Source of the DNA: an uncultured Bacteroidales bacterium | Lineage (GTDB): Bacteria > Bacteroidota > Bacteroidia > Bacteroidales > Muribaculaceae | NCBI GenBank assembly: GCA_902776835.1 | Contig: CACYRK010000008.1 | Coordinates: 1 to 64,000 of the forward strand | Direction of reading: 5' to 3' | DNA: 64,000 bases | Shown: one piece after another, positions 43,327 to 52,686 of the stretch | How positions within the stretch are numbered: position 1 is the stretch's first letter | How the letters are laid out: every line of letters begins with the position of its first letter | Made by a program: the position numbers and the translations under genes | Notes under the pieces: generated by a model | The model's input: the letters and a program-made list of their open reading frames with translations, nothing else | Told to the model about the DNA's origin: nothing | Database searches by the model: none

Positions 43327-45759
43327 TCAATACAGAGAGCGGTAATAATTGTCGGCATAGCCGTAACGGTGGTAGCCGTAGCCGTTGTATTCGTCGTACG
43401 TACCGTTGAGGATGAGCGTGAGGTTCTTGTAGCGCTTCTCGGTGTAGTTACGCTCCAAGTCGACGAGGTTCGACTTCTCGAAGAGACCCGAACGGACGAC
43501 GAAGATTGTCATGTCGCACAACTTGTTGATAATCGATGCGTCGGCCACGATCTCCAGTGGCGGGCAGTCGATGAACACATAGTCGTAACGCTCACGCATT
43601 TGGCTAAGCATCATCTCCAGACGGTTGTTGTAGAGCAACTCGGTGGGGTTGGGAGGTGTAGTTCCCACGCCTATCACATCGAGGTTCTCATTGATTGAGC
43701 CCTTGACCATGATTTCGTCCAAGTTGTCGATGTGCTCGCTCAAGAAGTCACTGATACCCAGGTCGGGCGAATTGACAAATGCCGACAGCGACCCCTTGCG
43801 TAAGTCCATATCGATAAGCAGCACGCGCTTGCCCTTGATAGCGAAACTAGTTGCAAGGTTGGCACTGATGAAGGTCTTACCCGAACCGGCATAGGCCGAG
43901 GTGAGCATGATGACCTTGCAGCGGTTCTCCTTACCCGAAACAAACTCGAGGTTGGTACGCACCACACGGAATGCCTCGTTGATGGCGTTTCCGCTACGTT
44001 CCTTGACGACAATCTCGCGCACCTCTTTACGCTTGTTGAACAAGCCCAACAAGCCTTTGCGCTTGCGGTACGACAGTGGAATCTCGCCAATGAACGGCAG
44101 TGTGAGCGACTCGAGGTCTTTGCGTGTATGCACCTTGGTATCGAGTGTGTTAATCAAGAAGATGATAAGCAGCGGCATAATAAGTCCGAGGACCAGAGCC
44201 ACAAGCAAGACATTGAACTTGACGGGTTTTGCCGGGCGCTTGCTGCCACGCGGCGGGTTGAGCATCTTGGTGTTATAGGCGGTGAATGCCTTGGAGAGTT
44301 GCGTCTCCTCGCGTTTTTGCAGCAAGAACAAGTAGAGTTGCTCCTTCACCTTCTGCTGACGCTCGACGGTGAGGATATATTTGGCCTGAGTGGGGTTAGA
44401 ACTGATTTGGCCCTGCGTCACCGACGAACTTGCTCGCAAGTCGCCGATGCGTCCCTTCAGCGTAACAATCACATTGTCGACCGAGGCAATGATTGCCTGG
44501 CGCATCGAGTTCAGACTCTCGTCGAGTTCTTGCACGAGGGGGTTATTCTCATTACTGTTGGCCACGAGGCTGTTGCGCTGCATCACCTTCTCGTTGTACA
44601 TGTTGATTTGCTGCGGTATTGCGGCACCTTCAATACCTGTGTTGGTGGGCAAGATGCGGTGCTTGTCGCCCGAAGCGAGTTGACTGCGCACATGGTTTGC
44701 CATGAGCAGTTGGTTGTTCAGGTCGAGTAACTGTGCACTATTGGATTCGGCCTTGTGCATGGCAATATTCGCCGCCAAGTTGATGTCAGGAACCTGGTTG
44801 GCACTCTTGAATCCGGCAATGCTCTCGTCCACGTTGCCCAGTTCATTCTGGATTTGCCGCAATTCTTCGTCGATGAAGTTCGATGTGCTGGTGGCCTGCT
44901 TGTTGATGTCCTCGACCCACTTCTTGTTGTACACGTCGTAGAGTGTGTAGAGGATGTCATCGGCAAGTTCAGGCGACATGTTAATGATTTTCAAGTCGAT
45001 AACAGAGGCACGGTCGTCATTAAGTTCGGCAATCAGTCCGGCGGAATAAGCCTCGGCCTTGTCGGTAATGGGCGCGTGATGTACTTGGATTGCTGCGTCA
45101 ACCTTGCCAACATAGTAATCTGAGGGCGTGATAAGCACCTTACCCACAGGTGTTAGCGACATTACGTTGAGTTTAAGTCGCAACGCCTTTTTAGCCGCTT
45201 CAGAGCGTGTCTTGGTGTCATCCTCATCGAGGTGGTTAAGTGCTCCACCAGAAAAGTTGGTACACAACACCTCATTGTTATCGAGCAACTTCATGGTGAA
45301 TGAGGCGTGTTCCTCGGGGTCGACATCAGGCATCACAACGTTAACGGGTAACGTCTTGCCGTAAAGCACCACGGGATGGAAGGTGCCATCCATCACGTAG
45401 ACCATGTCGAGGTGAAGCGTTTTCACCACTTCCATCATGTAAGACGGCGACTTGAAAGTGATTATCTCGTTGTGCAGGTTGGTATTGTCGATGTTGAATC
45501 CCACATCGGAAAACTTACCGAAGTCGCTGGAGAGCGAACTGCTGTTTTTCTGGTCCTTGATCAGCACTGAACATTGGCGCAAGTACTGCTTAGGGGTTGT
45601 CAGGATATACAGAGCCGCAAGACCCAAAGCCAGAATAAGTGAGATTACAAACCAGTACCAGTTTGACACGCACAAGTGGATGAGTTCCTTAAAGTCAATC
45701 GACTCATGCTCATCGGCTTGTTGCACCTTAGGTGATGCATTATAGATTTCTTCGGCCAT
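43327..45759 (-). CDS. wzc: Polysaccharide co-polymerase and tyrosine autokinase (Wzc)
   Basis: 810 residues. N-terminal Wzz chain-length domain with two membrane segments (about 35-55 and 500-520) and periplasmic coiled coil between. The cytoplasmic BY-kinase domain has Walker A' TSAYAGSGKTF near 623, Walker A LLIDMDLRKG near 650 and FIDCPP near 726. The C-terminus is a tyrosine cluster: nine Tyr in the last 23 residues. Autophosphorylation there controls polymer length and export with Wza. It follows wza by 9 nt in the operon. Confidence 0.96.
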   Translation of the reverse strand: MAEEIYNASPKVQQADEHESIDFKELIHLCVSNWYWFVISLILALGLAALYILTTPKQYLRQCSVLIKDQKNSSSLSSDFGKFSDVGFNIDNTNLHNEIITFKSPSYMMEVVKTLHLDMVYVMDGTFHPVVLYGKTLPVNVVMPDVDPEEHASFTMKLLDNNEVLCTNFSGGALNHLDEDDTKTRSEAAKKALRLKLNVMSLTPVGKVLITPSDYYVGKVDAAIQVHHAPITDKAEAYSAGLIAELNDDRASVIDLKIINMSPELADDILYTLYDVYNKKWVEDINKQATSTSNFIDEELRQIQNELGNVDESIAGFKSANQVPDINLAANIAMHKAESNSAQLLDLNNQLLMANHVRSQLASGDKHRILPTNTGIEGAAIPQQINMYNEKVMQRNSLVANSNENNPLVQELDESLNSMRQAIIASVDNVIVTLKGRIGDLRASSSVTQGQISSNPTQAKYILTVERQQKVKEQLYLFLLQKREETQLSKAFTAYNTKMLNPPRGSKRPAKPVKFNVLLVALVLGLIMPLLIIFLINTLDTKVHTRKDLESLTLPFIGEIPLSYRKRKGLLGLFNKRKEVREIVVKERSGNAINEAFRVVRTNLEFVSGKENRCKVIMLTSAYAGSGKTFISANLATSFAIKGKRVLLIDMDLRKGSLSAFVNSPDLGISDFLSEHIDNLDEIMVKGSINENLDVIGVGTTPPNPTELLYNNRLEMMLSQMRERYDYVFIDCPPLEIVADASIINKLCDMTIFVVRSGLFEKSNLVDLERNYTEKRYKNLTLILNGTYDEYNGYGYHRYGYADNYYRSLY

Positions 45760-45768
45760 AGTTAGTAA

Positions 45769-46563
45769 TTATTTGAAGATAAGTACTGCGAGCGACATGG
45801 TGAACGACGCCACCGACACCCAAAGTGACGGGTTGGCGAGCGAGTTGCCCAGTGGCGTTGCCTCGCGGGCACGGCGCTCATTGGGCTCGACGTACACGAT
45901 ATCCTCTTGTTTCAGATAGAAAGCAGGTGAGTTGTAAAGGCTTGCGGCATTCGACAGGTCGATGCGATAAGTCATCTGCTTGCCGTTTTCCTCGCGCATC
46001 ACCAGCACGTTGTCGCGCTTACCGTAGATGGTGAGGTCGCCGGCGCGGCTCAGCGCGTCGAGCAGCGTGGTCTTGTCGTGGTCGATGAGGAAACGACCGG
46101 GCGTCTTCACCTCGCCCATTACCGAGAAGTAGAGGTCGAGGAAGTCGACAGTCACCGTAGCATCCTTGAGCAGATCTTGGGTGACGAGTTGGGTGCGGAT
46201 AGTCTCAGCGATTTCGGCACGTGTCATGTCGGCGATGTGCAACTTGCCCAAGATGGGGAACTGGATGTCGCCGTTCTCATCGACCTTGTAACTGGCAATA
46301 CGCGAATTGCCCAGCGTTGCCGACGAGGTAGATGTCTCGTAGTGCCCCACGATGGGAAGGTTATACAGATAAGCCAATTGAGGATTCTTGCTGCTGACAA
46401 GAATCGACAATTTGTCACCCGGTTGTGCCTTCACCACCCGGGCCGGTTGCATCTGAATCACTTCGCCCGACTGCACGTCTTGGAAGTAGCCCACCTTTTC
46501 GGTGGTACAGCCCGACATGATGAGTAATGCCGCTGCTGCAACGATTAGTTTCTTGATTTTCAT
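45769..46563 (-). CDS. wza: Outer-membrane polysaccharide export lipoprotein (Wza)
   Basis: 264 residues. Lipoprotein signal peptide with Cys19 (MSGC). A polysaccharide export domain (GDKLSILVSSKNPQLAY, about 53-70) is followed by an SLBB domain (FSVMGEVKTPGRFLI, about 150-165) and a C-terminal helix (SVASFTMSLAVLIF) able to cross the outer membrane. Forms the export channel working with Wzc. It is shorter than the E. coli Wza, as is usual in Bacteroidota. Confidence 0.95.
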   Translation of the reverse strand: MKIKKLIVAAAALLIMSGCTTEKVGYFQDVQSGEVIQMQPARVVKAQPGDKLSILVSSKNPQLAYLYNLPIVGHYETSTSSATLGNSRIASYKVDENGDIQFPILGKLHIADMTRAEIAETIRTQLVTQDLLKDATVTVDFLDLYFSVMGEVKTPGRFLIDHDKTTLLDALSRAGDLTIYGKRDNVLVMREENGKQMTYRIDLSNAASLYNSPAFYLKQEDIVYVEPNERRAREATPLGNSLANPSLWVSVASFTMSLAVLIFK

Positions 46564-46622
46564 TATCGTAAATTTTATAATTTTATTCTTTGTAGAATGC
46601 TTTTTGTCAGATGATGAGCGCG

Positions 46623-47216
46623 TCAGGGTTTCACGTATTCGAGAGTGTCGGGCTCCAAATAGTCGAAAGCCACTGCAATCACGTTTTGTATTGCCACCAC
46701 CACGCGCTTGTTGCGCTTGCCTTGTACCTTTGTGAGCACCCCCTCGAGGCCATCGAATGGCCCGCCGTGGATTCTCACGCGTGCGCCCTTTGTGAGGTTG
46801 ACCGACCCGGGCTCGAGGAAGAGCAGTTGGCTGTCGTAAGTGTTTGCCACCTGGATGAAGTCATCCATCTGCTTGTCAGGCACCACGATTGGCACGCGTT
46901 TTCCCTGACTCACGGTGGTCATGTACTGCAGGAATGGCACCTTGGCCTTGAAGGCCTGGAGGACCGACTTTTCACACCTGACGAAGAGCAGATTGTGAAT
47001 CACTGGCTCCATGAGTTTCACCCTCCTGCCGCGCAACTGCTTGACCACATTATGCATGGGGATGAAAGTCTCGATCCCGCTGGCATCAAGCAAGTCCTTC
47101 GCCTTGAGTTCGCGCCGGAATGTCGCCCGCATGGCGTACCATTGCTTTTGCTCTTCGGCCTCGTCGATTTTCGTGTCGTGACCGAGGTTTGTGACTTGTG
47201 GGTCGGTAGTTGCCAT
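46623..47216 (-). CDS. UpxY-type transcription antiterminator (NusG-like)
   Basis: 197 residues. The N-terminal NGN domain (EQKQWYAMRATFRRELKAKDLL, about 22-43) and C-terminal KOW motif (GARVRIHGGPFDGLEGVLTKVQG, about 141-165). UpxY proteins are encoded first in Bacteroides capsule operons and prevent premature termination of their own operon by binding RNA polymerase at the leader. Here it heads the ten-gene operon, and the two strong hairpins downstream are natural targets. A UpxZ partner is not present. Confidence 0.93.
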   Translation of the reverse strand: MATTDPQVTNLGHDTKIDEAEEQKQWYAMRATFRRELKAKDLLDASGIETFIPMHNVVKQLRGRRVKLMEPVIHNLLFVRCEKSVLQAFKAKVPFLQYMTTVSQGKRVPIVVPDKQMDDFIQVANTYDSQLLFLEPGSVNLTKGARVRIHGGPFDGLEGVLTKVQGKRNKRVVVAIQNVIAVAFDYLEPDTLEYVKP

Positions 47217-47343
47217 AATTTCGCGTCAGCCCATAATTTTGGTGTTTTGGGAGCGACACAACGTGTTGACTCTCAATTAATTGCATAGCAACGGAATGTA
47301 ATTCCGCGCGTTTACACCCCCAAAACAAAGGGTATAAGACATG
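47217..47343 (-). promoter_or_regulatory. Leader of the capsule operon
   Basis: The predicted transcript runs from about 47338 to the upxY start: a leader of about 120 nt. It contains a short hairpin, CGGAAT (47292-47297) with ATTCCG (47301-47306), near the expected ops-like target of UpxY. This is a guess by position. Nothing else is visible in 47345-47562. Confidence 0.4.
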
Positions 47344-47374
47344 CAAAATTAATCAAAAATTTGGAACTACGCAA
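47344..47374 (-). promoter_or_regulatory. Promoter of the capsule operon
   Basis: Minus-strand TTG (47374-47372), gap of 20, TAATTTTG (47351-47344). Consensus match. I see no flanking inverted repeats marking an invertible promoter of the kind known for other Bacteroides capsules. Confidence 0.65.
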
Positions 47375-47562
47375 TTTTTTTCGACATCTCGAAAAAACTT
47401 CTGACCTGCGCAAGGGCTTTTCACACTTGATTTTGAACGTAAAACGCTACATGATATATTTATGCTATAGCACTGATTGACAGCATTTAGCGCCAACGCA
47501 TAATCGACTCACAAAATATCATTTCGCTGTGTGCCGACTCATATTTCATTTTGTAACAATGA

Positions 47563-47599
47563 TAAAAAAAGATGCCCAGGCTGTTCGCCCAGGCATCTT
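47563..47599 (-). terminator. groL terminator
   Basis: Outer stem AAGATGCC (47568-47575) with GGCATCTT (47592-47599) and an inner GGC/GCC pairing. On the minus strand it is followed by seven T. It lies about 45 nt after the groL stop. Confidence 0.85.
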
Positions 47600-47641
47600 G
47601 TCGGTAGCGCCAGTGATTGGCGCGCTGTATGTGATGATTTT

Positions 47642-49306
<1,665 letters not shown>

Positions 49307-49368
49307 CTATTGTGCGATATTCGCAACAGGTTGATTTTATGTTTTTTTAAAGAGTGGTTTTTATAGTG

Positions 49369-49638
49369 TTACTCAATCACTGCCAAAACGTCGCTTTGAC
49401 GCATCATCAGCAGTTTCTCGCCGTCGATTTCAATCTCGGTTCCGGCATATTTTCCATAAAGAACGGTGTCGCCAGTCTTGAGGATCATTTCCTCGTCCTT
49501 GGTGCCACCACCCACGGCTCTAACGATGCCTTTCAATGGTTTTTCCTTTGCGCTGTCGGGGATGATGATGCCGCCGACGATTTCCTCTGCTTTAGCCGGT
49601 TCGATAAGAACGCGGTCACTTAATGGTTTGATTGTCAT
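49369..49638 (-). CDS. groS: Co-chaperonin GroES
   Basis: 89 residues, the usual 10-kDa GroES. It begins MTIKPLSDRVLIEPAKAEE, contains the mobile loop (GGIIIPDSAKEKPLKGIV) and ends DVLAVIE. It caps GroEL. First gene of groS-groL. The promoter is not clearly identifiable; a loose -7-like TACTTTG lies near 49700 on the minus strand. Confidence 0.98.
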   Translation of the reverse strand: MTIKPLSDRVLIEPAKAEEIVGGIIIPDSAKEKPLKGIVRAVGGGTKDEEMILKTGDTVLYGKYAGTEIEIDGEKLLMMRQSDVLAVIE

Positions 49639-49839
49639 AATTGAATAGTATTTTAATGTGTTAATGATTCCAACTATTGGCCTCGAAAGCCACTGCCAAA
49701 GTATGCAAACTTCATTCCACAGCCCATTTTTGCGCCGCGCTTTGCCACATTGTCACCATTGCCGACAATGTGTCACCCCACCCTGCCCCCAATCCTCAAA
49801 ATCCGAGTGAAAACAACAAGTCACAATGGGGATAAAGTC

Positions 49840-49903
49840 CTTAGAGCCCCTAGAGATTCTATATTTCCTAGAGATTCTAGAGCCCCTAGAGATTCTAGAG
49901 GTC
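49840..49903 (-). repeat. Nonamer tandem repeat (CTAGAATCT units)
   Basis: Seven or so 9-bp words such as CTAGAGATT and CTAGAGCCC in plus-strand terms; in minus-strand sense CTAGAATCT. Related to the array at 61294-61345 (CTAGAACCT). It lies downstream of the tRNA-Arg terminator. The rest of 49639-49955 has no gene. Confidence 0.85.
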
Positions 49904-49920
49904 ATAGGTGGATAGACAAA

Positions 49921-49954
49921 AAAAGCGAGGAATCGTTGAGAATTCCTCGCTTTT
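49921..49954 (-). terminator. tRNA-Arg terminator
   Basis: Stem AAAAGCGAGGAAT (49921-49933) with ATTCCTCGCTTTT (49942-49954), perfect, with a T-run after it on the minus strand. It starts 1 nt after the tRNA 3' end. Confidence 0.9.
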
Positions 49955-49955
49955 G

Positions 49956-50029
49956 TGACCCCTACAGGATTCAAACCTGTAACCTTTTGATCCGTAGTCA
50001 AACACTCTATTCAATTGAGCTAAGGGGCC
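49956..50029 (-). tRNA. tRNA-Arg (anticodon ACG)
   Basis: Reads GGCCCCTTAGCTCAATTGAA at its 5' end on the minus strand and folds as a cloverleaf. The acceptor stem pairs GGCCCCT with AGGGGTC (one G-U). The anticodon stem is TTTGA/TCAAA around CTACGGA, so the anticodon is ACG; the T-arm is CAGG-TTTGAAT-CCTG. Discriminator A; no encoded CCA. Position 34 is presumably deaminated to inosine. A consensus promoter and a terminator flank it. Confidence 0.95.
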
Positions 50030-50051
50030 AACGTTTTTCGTTTTGCGACTG

Positions 50052-50083
50052 CAAAGTTACTGCTAATTGTTGAGGTGACCAAA
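50052..50083 (-). promoter_or_regulatory. tRNA-Arg promoter
   Basis: Minus-strand TTTG (50083-50080), 20-nt gap, TAACTTTG (50059-50052). It starts about 20 nt before the tRNA. An exact consensus. Confidence 0.8.
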
Positions 50084-50147
50084 CTTTTTTGCTGTTTTTT
50101 TTCAAAAAAATTTCGACCCGAAATGCATCACCCTGCAATACAGCGTG

Positions 50148-50351
50148 TTACAGCAGCCACGTTGCAATGGCCCAAACAATGAAAATTACCAGCGCAATGA
50201 CGGTGGGAACCAACAACGGCTTGTAATCGACAATGTACAGACCCTGCTTGGGCACGTCGACCGGCTCAGCGGGCTGGTCGGCAACAGCCATTTTCTTCTC
50301 GTCGAACACCTCCATGGGCTGCTCGTCCTCGGTGTATAATGTTGCTTTCAT
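50148..50351 (-). CDS. Small single-pass membrane protein
   Basis: 67 residues: an acidic N-terminal half (MKATLYTEDEQPMEVFDEKK) and one C-terminal membrane helix of about 20 residues (LVPTVIALVIFIVWAIATWLL). No domain is recognised. The coding style is normal, a -7 box TAATTTTG (50385-50378 on the minus strand) sits just upstream, and it lies alone between the tRNA and a divergent gene. Role unknown; a tail-anchored regulatory peptide is one possibility. Confidence 0.7.
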   Translation of the reverse strand: MKATLYTEDEQPMEVFDEKKMAVADQPAEPVDVPKQGLYIVDYKPLLVPTVIALVIFIVWAIATWLL

Positions 50352-50377
50352 GCTTTATGTGTTTTTGTTTCGATTGG

Positions 50378-50385
50378 CAAAATTA
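50378..50385 (-). promoter_or_regulatory. -7 box of the small membrane protein gene
   Basis: Minus-strand TAATTTTG, 27 nt before the start codon. The -33 box is not clear. Confidence 0.45.
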
Positions 50386-50448
50386 CATAAAAATTGCCAC
50401 CTGCGCAACAACTGGCCTGTTTTCCGTCAAAAAAATGTTTTCAGTTTC

Positions 50449-50480
50449 TTTTGCTCGGCTCTCGATTTGTCGTAACTTTG
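50449..50480 (+). promoter_or_regulatory. Promoter of the ATP-grasp-like gene
   Basis: TTTTG (50449-50453), 19-nt gap, TAACTTTG (50473-50480). The ATG at 50486 is only 6 nt beyond the -7 box, so the transcript is nearly leaderless or starts at the codon. Confidence 0.65.
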
Positions 50481-50485
50481 CCGTT

Positions 50486-51574
50486 ATGAAGAGAAGTGTG
50501 TATTGGTTCAATCCGGGCAACGACCTGGCGCTGGCTCACGGCGGCGTGGGCTATACCGCCCCACCCCACGCTCGCGCCATGCAACGGGACCTGCAACTGT
50601 TGCCGGCTTGGCTGGCGGCTCCTGGCGACATGGTCATTGCCGACGACCGGCGGTGGCAACGCTGGCTCGACGAGCACGGCCTCGACGTGACGGTGGTCAC
50701 CGCGGCCGACCTCCCTGGCCTCACCGATGTCGCTTACCGCCCCTGGGGATGGAGCGTCGACGCTCGCCACGCCTTGCTCAAGATGGGCGCCCAACCAGAG
50801 TTGCTGCCCAGCGATGCCGACTTGTGTCGCTGGCGCGACTTGGCACACCGCCGCACCACCATAGCCATGCACCGCATCATCACCGCTGAGTTGGGAACAT
50901 TGTGGCCAGAGCCGGTAGAACTGGGCACGCTCGACGCTGTGCTGGCATGGGCTCATGAGCATGCCGGCGGCTACGTCAAGGAGCCGTGGAGTGGCAGCGG
51001 CCGCGGCGTGTACCGCGCCCTGGATGCCGACGGCAACGACTTTGTGCAACGCATGCGCGGCGCGCTGCAGCGGCAAGGCTCACTGCTGTGCGAGACGGCG
51101 CTGGACCGCGTGATGGATTTCGCCGTGGAGTTTCGCTGCGACGACGAGGGCTTGCGCGTGACGGGCTACTCGGTGTTTCAAAGTGACTTTCACCTGCAAT
51201 ATAACGGTGGCACCGTGGCCTCGGCTCTGCAACTTCACGACATGATTACGGCGCGCTACCCGCGACTCGACATGGTGGTAGATGCTGTGCGCCGTGCCCT
51301 CGACCGATGCATCACACCTTATTATAATGGCGATATAGGGGTGGACATGCTGCTGTACCGCGATGGCGACAGCGTGGGCATCGACGCATGCGTGGAGGTG
51401 AATCTGCGCACCACCATGGGCATGGTGGCCGGGGCGCTGGGCGAACGCCACGGCATGCGTGGACGCTTTATGATACAGCGAACGCCATGCCTCGATGACA
51501 CAGCGTTGACACCCATTGAAGGCAGCACCACGCATTGTGCAGTGCTATATCCTGATTTACAAGGTCTTAAGTAG
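50486..51574 (+). CDS. ATP-grasp-like protein of unknown function
   Basis: 362 residues, cytoplasmic. Start at ATG 50486 (MKRSVYWFNPGNDLALAHG), since upstream codons cross the promoter. The N-terminal half begins with a conserved WFNPGNDLAL motif. The C-terminal half has features like an ATP-grasp fold: a lysine-glycine loop GYVKEPWSGSGRGV near 173 and an acidic metal-binding pattern IDACVEVNLRTTMG near 312. I recognise it as a Bacteroidota conserved type but no reaction is known. It overlaps the convergent maf gene by 18 bases at its 3' end. Confidence 0.75.
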   Translation: MKRSVYWFNPGNDLALAHGGVGYTAPPHARAMQRDLQLLPAWLAAPGDMVIADDRRWQRWLDEHGLDVTVVTAADLPGLTDVAYRPWGWSVDARHALLKMGAQPELLPSDADLCRWRDLAHRRTTIAMHRIITAELGTLWPEPVELGTLDAVLAWAHEHAGGYVKEPWSGSGRGVYRALDADGNDFVQRMRGALQRQGSLLCETALDRVMDFAVEFRCDDEGLRVTGYSVFQSDFHLQYNGGTVASALQLHDMITARYPRLDMVVDAVRRALDRCITPYYNGDIGVDMLLYRDGDSVGIDACVEVNLRTTMGMVAGALGERHGMRGRFMIQRTPCLDDTALTPIEGSTTHCAVLYPDLQGLK

Positions 51575-52138
51575 TGAGTAAAGACGTTGCACGGGCAGAC
51601 CCATCACGTTATAGAAACTGCCTGTGATGCCTTTCACGCCGATGAAGCCTATCCACTCCTGTATGCCGTAGGCCCCAGCCTTATCCATAGGTTTGTAGCG
51701 GGTGACGTAATAGTCGATTTCGTCGTCGGTGAGGTTGTCGAACTCTACAGCGCTCACCGCGCTGAACGACTGCATGCCCTGGCTTGTGGTCACGCTTACC
51801 CCGGTCACCACATGGTGCACCTGACCTGAGAGGTGCCGCAGCATCGTGCGTGCCTGCTCGGCATCATGAGGCTTGCCGAGGACCTCGTCACCGAGGATAA
51901 CCACGGTGTCAGCCGTGATAAGCAACTCATTGGGAGCCAAGGAATAAGCCTTTGCCTTCACTTGCGACACATACTCAGCCACCTGCATTGCCGGCAGCCC
52001 CGGTGGTGGCGTCTCATCGATGCCCGGCAGGGTCTCCACTCGGAAGTCCACGCCCAACTCACTCAACAACTCGCGTCGGCGCGGCGAATTGCTTGCCAGC
52101 ACCACATCGTATTTCTTTAAATTGTCCAGCATAATCAC
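51557..52138 (-). CDS. maf: Maf-family nucleotide pyrophosphatase
   Basis: 193 residues. Signature ASNSPRRRELL at the N-terminus (15-25) and the catalytic aspartate in TADTVV near 73, plus LSGQVHHVVTGVSV. Maf/YhdE proteins hydrolyse dTTP, UTP or modified nucleotides, preventing their use in DNA or RNA. Two ATGs (first and third codons) are equally likely. The stop overlaps the convergent ATP-grasp-like gene. Last gene of the DUF2520-KdsC-maf operon, 7 nt after the HAD gene. Confidence 0.95.
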   Translation of the reverse strand: MIMLDNLKKYDVVLASNSPRRRELLSELGVDFRVETLPGIDETPPPGLPAMQVAEYVSQVKAKAYSLAPNELLITADTVVILGDEVLGKPHDAEQARTMLRHLSGQVHHVVTGVSVTTSQGMQSFSAVSAVEFDNLTDDEIDYYVTRYKPMDKAGAYGIQEWIGFIGVKGITGSFYNVMGLPVQRLYSLLKTL

Positions 52139-52145
52139 TCAGTTT

Positions 52146-52676
52146 TTACCATGAAAATGAGCGCGTGTCGTCGCCGCCCGCATTAAGCCACATGCCTTGC
52201 GCCTTCATCACTTGCTCGAGCACGTGTCGCGCCACCCCATGGCCACCGTCGCACGGGGTCACATAACGCGCCGCGGCAATCACCTCGGGGACAGCATCGG
52301 CCGGCGCAATGGGCAGTCCGGCGGCCGCCATCACCTGCAGGTCGGGGATGTCGTCGCCCACATAGGCCACCTGTTCGGGAGTGAGGCCCGTTTCTTTCAG
52401 CCACTGCAGAAACACTGGCAGTTTCATGCCCGCGCCCTGATAGATGCGCTGCACGCCCAGCCCCTCGAAGCGCACACGCACCGCCGTGGTGGCGGCGCCG
52501 GTGATGATGGCGAGTTGCAGGCCGTGTTTCACAGCCAACTGCAAGGCGTAGCCATCCTTGATGTTCACCATGCGCATCGGCTCACCGCTTACGTGCAGCG
52601 GAATCGTCGACGGCGACAGCACGCCATCCACATCGAACGCTATACCGCGAATCTTGGTCAAATCGTAATCTATCAT
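52146..52676 (-). CDS. HAD-family KdsC-like phosphatase
   Basis: 176 residues from ATG 52676. Motif I FDVDGVLS (Asp15, Asp17), motif II AIITG, a lysine in GAGMKLPV, and motif IV YVGDDIPDLQVM, as in 3-deoxy-D-manno-octulosonate 8-phosphate phosphatase, which dephosphorylates Kdo8P in lipid A core synthesis. The longer open frame (to 52994) is antisense read-through of the DUF2520 gene and is rejected. It lies 10 nt after the DUF2520 gene. Confidence 0.9.
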   Translation of the reverse strand: MIDYDLTKIRGIAFDVDGVLSPSTIPLHVSGEPMRMVNIKDGYALQLAVKHGLQLAIITGAATTAVRVRFEGLGVQRIYQGAGMKLPVFLQWLKETGLTPEQVAYVGDDIPDLQVMAAAGLPIAPADAVPEVIAAARYVTPCDGGHGVARHVLEQVMKAQGMWLNAGGDDTRSFSW

Positions 52677-52686
52677 AAATAATGGT

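Noticed and set aside
49639-49740. CIRCE element upstream of groS
   Set aside because: No TTAGCACTC inverted repeat is present.
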